Of a DNA stretch of 64,000 nt, positions 58,169 through 64,000 are shown piece after piece; position 1 is the first letter of the stretch, and each line of letters opens with the position of its first letter. Under the pieces are notes generated by a model that was not told the origin of the DNA, ran no database searches, and saw only the letters and a list, made by a program, of their open reading frames with translations. Source of the DNA: Amylostereum areolatum (taxonomy: Eukaryota > Basidiomycota > Agaricomycetes > Russulales > Stereaceae); assembly GCA_012932865.1 (NCBI GenBank), contig SAXG01000002.1:1178001-1242000 (forward strand). Reading direction: 5' to 3'. The translations under genes were made by a program, and so were the position numbers.

Positions 58169-59243
58169 TCACCGCCTCTCCACGTTCGAAAGGTGCACGC
58201 GCTGCGCATCCGGGTCCGCCACGGCTGCCAGAGCCTCCTCGACCCTACGCGCCCTCTCCGCATCTCGTATCGTCTCCCACTCCGAATCCATGCTCCTGAA
58301 ACTCACGGGCCGAGGACCTTGACTCAATTGGCTCATCCGCCGCTCGCCCACGTTCGCCTCCTCGTCCGAGATCGTCCGCGCGTCTTCGTCGTACTGCCTC
58401 GCTTGGACGCGGAGATTGTTGTTGAGGTATCCCTGCAGCACAAGGGTGCTTCCCCGTGTTTTTCCGTACGCAGGCGGGGGCGTGCGCGCGATGAGCGAAT
58501 CCTCGACGTCGCCCGTGCCCACGCCACTCTGTGCGAGCGCGGCGGCGTACGTGGGCAGCGGTGGGCGCTGCCAGGGCACCATCGGCATCGACTGCGTTGA
58601 GGTGGCGGTGGCGCGAGGAGGGGAGCATCTCGCCGGGGTGGGTGTATGCGTAGCGCTCGGCCCGCACGCGGAAGATCCGTCGCTCGAGGAAGACGAGCTC
58701 GGCGAGGGCGACAACGCCGAATGCGACGTGCACGAAGATGACGGACGACTGGCTGTTCACGCCCGTCGCAGATCCGGCGCCGGTGTCAAGACTGTCGTTG
58801 GTGTCCCGCTGTTGGCGGTTGATCGCCATCGTCGCGAACGCCCATCCGACGGCGGTGCCTGCGAGGATGAGGAGCTGGGCGAAGAGGGCGAGGATGGTTT
58901 CGAGTCGGACGCCCGCGAGCTGGATGCTGATGCGTTTCCTCTTCTTCATGCTCGGGGTCGAGCTTGTCCCCGCTGCCGCTGCCGCCGCCGCCGCGCCTTG
59001 GGCCGCCATATGGTCCGCAGGATGAGTCTGTCCCTCCAGCATCGGCTCGCGATTCGCCTCCACATCACTGTCCATCCTCGCCATCGCCGCGCCATGCATT
59101 TCCTCCACGTATCCGATCTCGCCGCGTTTCCTCGGGAGTGGACCAGCCTGGGGTCGAGGGGACTCGACCACAGCTGACATCGCCATCGAAGTTGACGCGA
59201 GCGCGGCGCTCGTGGAGGCTTCTGCCATCTGTGGGACCTCCAT
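58169..59243 (-). CDS. Two-TM Agaricomycete membrane protein, one +1 frame break
   Basis: Intronless. From MEVPQMAEASTSAAL the frame covers a disordered region with a poly-Ala run, basic SMKKRKR, a first membrane helix (LETILALFAQLLILAGTAVG) and a second (SVIFVHVAFGVVALAELVFL), then ERYAYTHPGEMLP. At 58619-58623, in a run of four Cs, the sensible frame moves by one base and continues as PMVPWQRPPLPTYAAALAQS, GDVEDSLIARTPPPAYGKTR, GSTLVLQGYLNNNLRVQAR to EEALAAVADPDAQ and a stop at 58169. I recall this C-terminal pattern (PPAYG-TRGSTLLL) from a conserved mushroom family without a known function. Both halves clearly belong together, so one extra C is likely, as a mutation or a sequence error. 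PPAY could recruit a WW-domain protein. Confidence 0.7.
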
Positions 59244-59860
59244 CCTGCTTTGCTATGCTTTGTTCTTGAAGCTGGGATTGACTTGAAGTGAATAGAATAA
59301 GGGTGGTGTTGAAATGAAATAAAAAGTGATAAAAAAGTAGGAGAGCTTGCTCCGGGCAAGAGAAAGAAGCCTAGGTTGGCATGAAATCAACGAGAACAAT
59401 GAGGGAAGGGGGTGGGGGAAAACTGGAAAGGAGGGGGAGGAGGCGCGAATGAGCGCGCAGACGAGGTTTATCAGACAGACGTCGCAAGGGCAACGCCAGC
59501 TCTCGGAGCCAATCAGAACTCGTCCTCGAACCTTTCTCCATCAGTTTGTCCCCGGACTCAGCACGCTGCCATTGGATAGTTTTCCATTTTTCCAGTCTCC
59601 AAACCAGGTCGCAGTCCGTCGCAGTACCGCTAGTACGCCTCCGTCCTGGCGTGCACAGTTTTCTGGTCGAAAAACCGCATATTTTCTCGAAGAGGGACTC
59701 ATGGCCTCCATGTCATGTGAGGAAGACACCGAACACTTGGTATCGAGCATCGTCAGGTCAAGAACCTCCTCGAATCATATGTCCCCAATAGCCTCCGCGC
59801 GGACCTCCTCTCGCGGTATAATCGGGCCCAGTTCGACGACCGTCACGAACGAGAACGTCT
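59244..59860. other. Spacer, no gene seen
   Basis: 5' side of the two-TM gene and 3' side of the dynactin gene. No coherent frame. Confidence 0.4.
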
Positions 59861-61632
59861 TCATCGAATCCTGCGTCGTCCTTGGAACGTGACGGCGTCG
59901 AGCGCACAGTCGTCCTCGCCCAGGGGATCATCAAACCGATACGTGTACGACACCGACATATTGAACTGCACAAAGAATCAGCTCCGCGAACGACGTAGGA
60001 CCGCAAGGGGGGAAAATGAACCCATACCTTGACCTCCCCGCGCGCTTCCTTCCCAATGAACACTTCCCCTCCCACGATCGTCACGTTCGCCCGCTTCTCC
60101 AACACGCCCACCGTCTTCGTCCTCTTCGCGCCCTCCCTCGCCCGCTCGAGAGCGATCTCGTCCTCCTCCGCCCCGAACATATCCTCGTCGTCTTCGTACT
60201 CCCACGCCTCCGCGAACGCCGCGATCGGGAACGCCGTCGTCGGCAACGACACTGAGAACGGCGGTCGTCTCGATTTTTCCCCCGTCGCGTCGACGGTGCC
60301 CGGCGGGGGTCCCGTGCGCTGCACGCTCAGTCGCACCTGCACGTTCTCGTACAGCGGATTCGTGAACGCGAGCTGGAAAGGATACGTCCGGTTCGCGTGC
60401 AACGCGCGTGGCTCTTCGCCCGGGACCGAGGCTCTCCGCGCGATCTCGGGCGGCGCGGGGAGCGCGGCGCTGATCGAAGGAAGATAATTCGCAGCGACGA
60501 GCTTGATCTTGTAGCGCACCGATTGCGCTTTCTGCTCCGGTTTGATGAGAATGTGGCGGCACTGCGGGCATCGCTTGGATTTCTTCGAATGCAGTGGCAT
60601 ACGCAGCGGTTTGACGTCTCTATATTTAGCACGGAGTGAGCAAGCAAGACGGGAGAGGGGTGAATGTATGCGCGCACAGTGAGTTGTATGACGTCGCCCA
60701 GCTGTTCGCCCAACGCTGCTCGAGCGAGGCCACCTCCGACACATCCTCCAAACCGCTCATAAACTCCACATCGTGCTCCCCACCTGTCCCACTCGTGCCC
60801 CCGGTCTCCACCCTCGCCCTATAATCTGCCATCTCATCGCGCGCTCCCTTTGTCCGACGCGAACCGGAATGGTGAGGGGTGTACTTTCCGACGCCGGGAA
60901 TATCACGGGCGAGCGCCGAGGACGCGGCGGCTGTGACGGGATTGACGTGGTGGTGTGAGTGGGCGGGGGTCGGAGCGGCGAGGGAAGAGGAAGAGGCGGC
61001 ACCGGCACGGAGGAAGGGCTCGAAGTGCTCCTTGAGACGCTCGAACTCGAGCGATTCGGGTGCGGAGTCTTCGAATCTTTGCAGTTGCGCTGAGAGGCCC
61101 GGTCAAGCTGGCTGGGAGAGGCGAGAGGCGAGGCGAGGGGACGCACCCGCGAGTCCTGTCGGTTTCTCGAACGTGATGCCGACCTCTGCGGAGTCCCAGC
61201 GACAGTGATTGCAGTAAAGGAAGAACGGAGGCTCGCCGACGGCGCTGATGGCTACCGGTGCAGACCGTCCATCGTCCATATCTGGAGGATCGGAGGGAAC
61301 GACGGAGAGCGTGTTACGGCAATTGGGACATAAGAAACAGTTCCGCGCGCATCTTGCAATAACGTGAGGATCGTTTCGGCGTATCAAGAGCAGGAAACAT
61401 ACCTGTTCTTCTCCGCCCGTACGCTCGCGCTGGGGACTTCGAACAAACAATTTGGGCAGAAGTAGCCACTGACTTCGATGGTCACGCAGCGATTGCACCG
61501 TACTTCGTCGCATTCCTCGCAGAAGAACAGTTCGTGTAGGGGGTGAAAACGCGCTGAGGACGATGGAAGATGGGGTGGTGGTGGTGGCGCCTTGGACATG
61601 CACCCGCAGTGGTATTGAACGCTGGGTGACAT
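59861..61632 (-). CDS. Dynactin subunit p62 (DCTN4 family)
   Basis: Five exons: 61632-61403, 61352-61147, 61089-60678, 60619-60028, 59965-59861; 514 codons. The N-terminus is Cys-rich and zinc-binding (YHCGC, FFCEECDEVRCNRCV, YFCPNCLFEVPS, CARNCFLCPNCRNTL, FFLYCNHCRWDS). A coiled region follows (RFEDSAPESLEFERLKEHFE), then the family hallmark PLHSKKSKRCPQCRHILIKP, QKAQSVRYKIKLVAANYLP and beta-rich segments (YPFQLAFTNPLYENVQVRLS). It ends FNMSVSYTYRFDDPLGED and a basic tail. p62 lies at the pointed end of the dynactin Arp1 filament and helps link dynein to cargo, including nuclei in hyphae. All junctions are GT-AG. Complete. Confidence 0.93.
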
Positions 61633-61742
61633 TGAAAGGCGAAGTCGAGAGAGAGAGTAGATGTGGTTTGGTCAAGGAGTCTAACTCTGACGCGTCGCGG
61701 TGCGAGGCTGCACGTGCCCGGCTTTACACACCCGCGGCTCGA

Positions 61743-61785
61743 ACAAAATGCATTTCTCGGTCGAACCGGCGCCGACTTCCCCCCA
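61743..61785 (+). promoter_or_regulatory. Upstream elements of U6 copy 2
   Basis: CATTTCTCG at 61751-61759 (-39 to -31) and CCGACTTCCCC at 61772-61782, as in copy 1. The rest of the upstream DNA differs between the copies. Confidence 0.55.
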
Positions 61786-61789
61786 GTTA

Positions 61790-61817
61790 GTTCGCTCCCT
61801 TCGGGGTAGCATACGAA

Positions 61818-61848
<31 letters not shown>

Positions 61849-61914
61849 GGCCCCTGCACAAGGATGACACGCTTCTCCAGAGTGGTAGACCTACGGGTCT
61901 CAATATTTATTTTT
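61790..61914 (+). ncRNA. U6 spliceosomal snRNA, copy 2
   Basis: Base-for-base the same as copy 1 over at least 125 nt, including the UUCG and UACG hairpins and the ATTTATTTTT end. It starts 157 bases upstream of, and divergent to, the dynactin p62 gene. Flanks differ from copy 1 except for two short promoter elements. Confidence 0.96.
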
Positions 61915-62376
61915 GTTCTTTTCGTATAGGTGTCCCCTGTCTAGTACTAGTTACGCCGCTTACGCCCAGTTGGCAGTGGCAACTTGCAAGTACTCACTGT
62001 CAGCCTGTGGCCTGTAGGCCGTCAGTTCACCTTTTCCGGCTGTCAGGGTTTGCTCACCTGCCAGTGACAGTCGCCATGGATGTTCAGGGGGCCCGAGTCA
62101 CCCACTCATTAAGGGTACACTAGCAGATCCATTTCTTCAACGTCGAAAGATGAGGATCCATGCAATGGTGTCAATCAGGCGAAAGGTGCCCTTTTAAATA
62201 TCTACAGTAGAGCAAACACACCGTAAAGTATCGATACACAATACGCGCCAGCGACACAACCACACGAAAAAGCTACACTAAACAGTAGAGTGATGTATAA
62301 TGTCCGCATCCTTCCTTATGTATAAACTTCGCCTAGTCCTTGCCCCCCCTTCCTCCTCCTCCTCCCCCTCACTGAC
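61915..62376. other. Intergenic, no gene seen
   Basis: Between U6 copy 2 and the end of arrestin-like 2. Contains CCTCCTCCTCCTCCCC simple sequence near 62351. Confidence 0.4.
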
Positions 62377-64000
62377 TCATCGCGCATGCGAGTCATCGTA
62401 GTGAAATGAAGGCGCGCCCGCGACGAGCTCGTCTGAGCCAGGCGGGCTGACGCGCGGCGCGTACGCTTCTGACGTCCACGGGTCGGTGACCAGTCGGAGT
62501 GGAATCACCTGGCGCAGGTCGCCGATGGGTCCTTTGAGTGTGTCCGGGGGCGTGATCGAAAACACGATGCAATCCTGGTAGACGGTGGGGTTAGCTGCCG
62601 CGTTGAGGGAATACAGAAAGACGAGTACCTTGACCCACAAGCCACCCGCCTTGAACCCACCAACGGTGTACTCAGGCTTGATGGTTATCTCTCCTGAGAA
62701 ACACAACCAACGGGGACCGTCGACCTAAAGGCTCCTTAGCAACTGTCCCGAGACAAAGACGGGGGGGAGGGGAGGGGAGAGGGGGGACGCACCGTCCGCT
62801 TTAAAATGCCCTCCCCAATATTAAACACTCTCCACAGCTCCGTATTCGTGCCCGACGTCACATAGTCATTTTTGACGTCCACGCTCGTCTGCCGCAACAC
62901 CTGTATGCGCGTCGACGATCGTCCGGGCGCTTGGCCCGAGGCCGGGAGGAACGGCAGCAAGCTCGCGAGCGTTACCGCGGACGACACGAACGCGATGTGG
63001 AATGGTATCCGCTCGCTCATGCAAAACACATGCGACTTTGGAATATAAAACTGTCCAGCGAACACCGTTCGTTAGCGACCCAAACACTCACACGCACCGC
63101 CAAAACCATAACGTACTTTACACTGAATGTCCTTCCCGCCCGGCGTGCGCGTGGCAATTGTGCTCTCGTACGCCTTCCACTCGGGCGCCTCCCGAAGGCC
63201 GGGCACCGAATTAAACTCGAGCATGGGCGGCGGGAGCGGAGTGGAAGGGCACGTTCTCGGATAATACACAAACGGCGTCGACACGACACTTTGCCCGAGT
63301 CCCGAGCGCCGACATCTTCGTCTTGCTCACAGGACGCGACGACGACGTAGTCCACGTTGGCCTGAAAGCCAGGCAAACCAGACAGGTGCGCCTCGTATGA
63401 CGCGGGTAATGGCTGTTTTGATGTTCGACGGGGGCCGACGGGAATAGGGGCGTAGGAGGGACAGCGTCAGCAGAGGGTAGAGCAGGCACAGCGGTAGATA
63501 CTAGAGGTACGCACGTATGTATCTTTCTCGTCCGTGAAATCCGTCGGGAGAACGACGGAAAAATTGAAGCTGGACGGGCAGGGCGAGCGGTCGACGCCTT
63601 TTCTCCAGAGGGTGATCGTCTCGTTGCAAAGCATCGTCGTTGTCGTCCCGCCCTCCGCGACCTCCTTCAGCTTGAGCGTTCCTTCGACCTGAGCGATTCC
63701 ACACGGTCAACACCCCTTCCTGGAACAAGAGCTGCAGATGACTCACTCTGACCGTTACCGACGAAATCCCGTCGACCTTCGCGAGCTCGACAACGCCCTC
63801 CACGGGTCCTCGGACGCCATACACAGGGATCGCCGCGCCATCGATCTGATCCAAAAGCCTCAGACTGACGATACCCTTCTTGTCCTGTTTGACGAACTCG
63901 GCCGTGGGCCGCTGTCGCTGATAAACGAGCGTATGCGCGAGCCGGCGCTCCTGCGCTTGAGGCTCGGCCGTGTACGTCGGCGTGCGGTTGAAGTCGGGAG
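62377..64000 (-). CDS. Arrestin-like fungal protein 2 (5' end outside window, two +1 breaks)
   Basis: Exons: from the edge to 63747, 63688-63515, 63412-63117, 63050-62793, 62724-62629, 62574-62377. Arrestin-fold features: KKGIVSLRLLDQIDGAAIP, VRGPVEGVVELAKVDGISSV, VEGTLKLKEVAEGG, then LPASYEAHLSGLPGFQANVD, FVYYPRTCPSTPLPPP, SERIPFHIAFVSSAVTLASL, EITIKPEYTVGGFKAGGLWV and the C-terminal LRQVIPLRLVTDPWTSE. The order and intron plan match arrestin-like 1 at 56090-57585. In the third exon the frame must move by one base at 63331 and again at 63300 to give VVVAS-VSKTKMSALG-LGQSVVSTPF; a 41-nt GT-AG intron there does not restore the frame. Otherwise the coding sequence is sound. Role: membrane-protein trafficking adaptor by family. 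Confidence 0.75.

Noticed and set aside
63290..63330. A 41-nt GT-AG intron in arrestin-like 2
   Set aside because: Removing it leaves the frame one base off, and the segment encodes VSKTKMSALG, which fits the family as coding.
1..64000. CRISPR arrays, bacterial operons, ribosome binding sites, transposons, tRNAs
   Set aside because: Intron-rich genes show a eukaryotic genome. I saw no regularly spaced repeats, transposase, reverse transcriptase or terminal repeats, and no stretch with matching tRNA A and B boxes and cloverleaf arms.

Overview
This window is nuclear DNA of a filamentous basidiomycete, almost certainly an Agaricomycete. Genes are dense and broken by many 45-90 nt GT-AG introns with CTRAY-like branch points. 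Families typical of that class are present: a FunK1 kinase, expanded F-box and SET proteins, an unnamed 7-TM family, fungal arrestin-like proteins and yapsin-like aspartic proteases. I rebuilt gene models by joining exons by hand. Exon lists are given 5' to 3' of each gene, and phases were checked to keep the frame.

Layout. 1-10 kb: a partial NTase-like protein, a small secreted repeat protein with dibasic sites, an SNF5/SFH1 chromatin-remodeller subunit, a DNA polymerase X, a queuosine-salvage protein and a 77-aa micro-exon gene. 10.9-19.3 kb: a 7-TM gene and a tandem array of SET-domain genes on the minus strand (SET-A, SET-B, and SET-C, a pseudogene), with duplicated flanking DNA. 20-28 kb: a single-copy block with a YTH m6A-reader, SEN15 and a Gly-rich stress-type protein. 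30-37 kb: two more SET genes (D, E, plus strand) and two more 7-TM genes. 38-45 kb: a small secreted protein, RFT1, a FunK1 kinase and U6 snRNA copy 1. 46-53.6 kb: three pepsin-like aspartic proteases with C-terminal membrane anchors. 53.8-64 kb: an F-box protein, two arrestin-like proteins (the second running off the window), a two-TM protein, dynactin p62 and U6 snRNA copy 2.

Housekeeping genes (remodelling, tRNA splicing, tRNA queuosine, dolichol N-glycosylation, dynein motor, m6A reading, spliceosome) alternate with fast-evolving families that have duplicated locally. SET and 7-TM genes duplicated together on both sides of the single-copy block.

Most worth a second look: the secreted precursor with three SPD-x3-G-aromatic repeats, two followed by Arg-Arg, which looks like an undescribed Kex2-processed peptide; the polymerase X that combines a mitochondrial-like N-terminus, AT-hook tail and substituted catalytic positions; ten reading-frame breaks that all run in the +1 direction; and four introns that appear to use GC donors. 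No transposon, virus, CRISPR array or tRNA was recognised.
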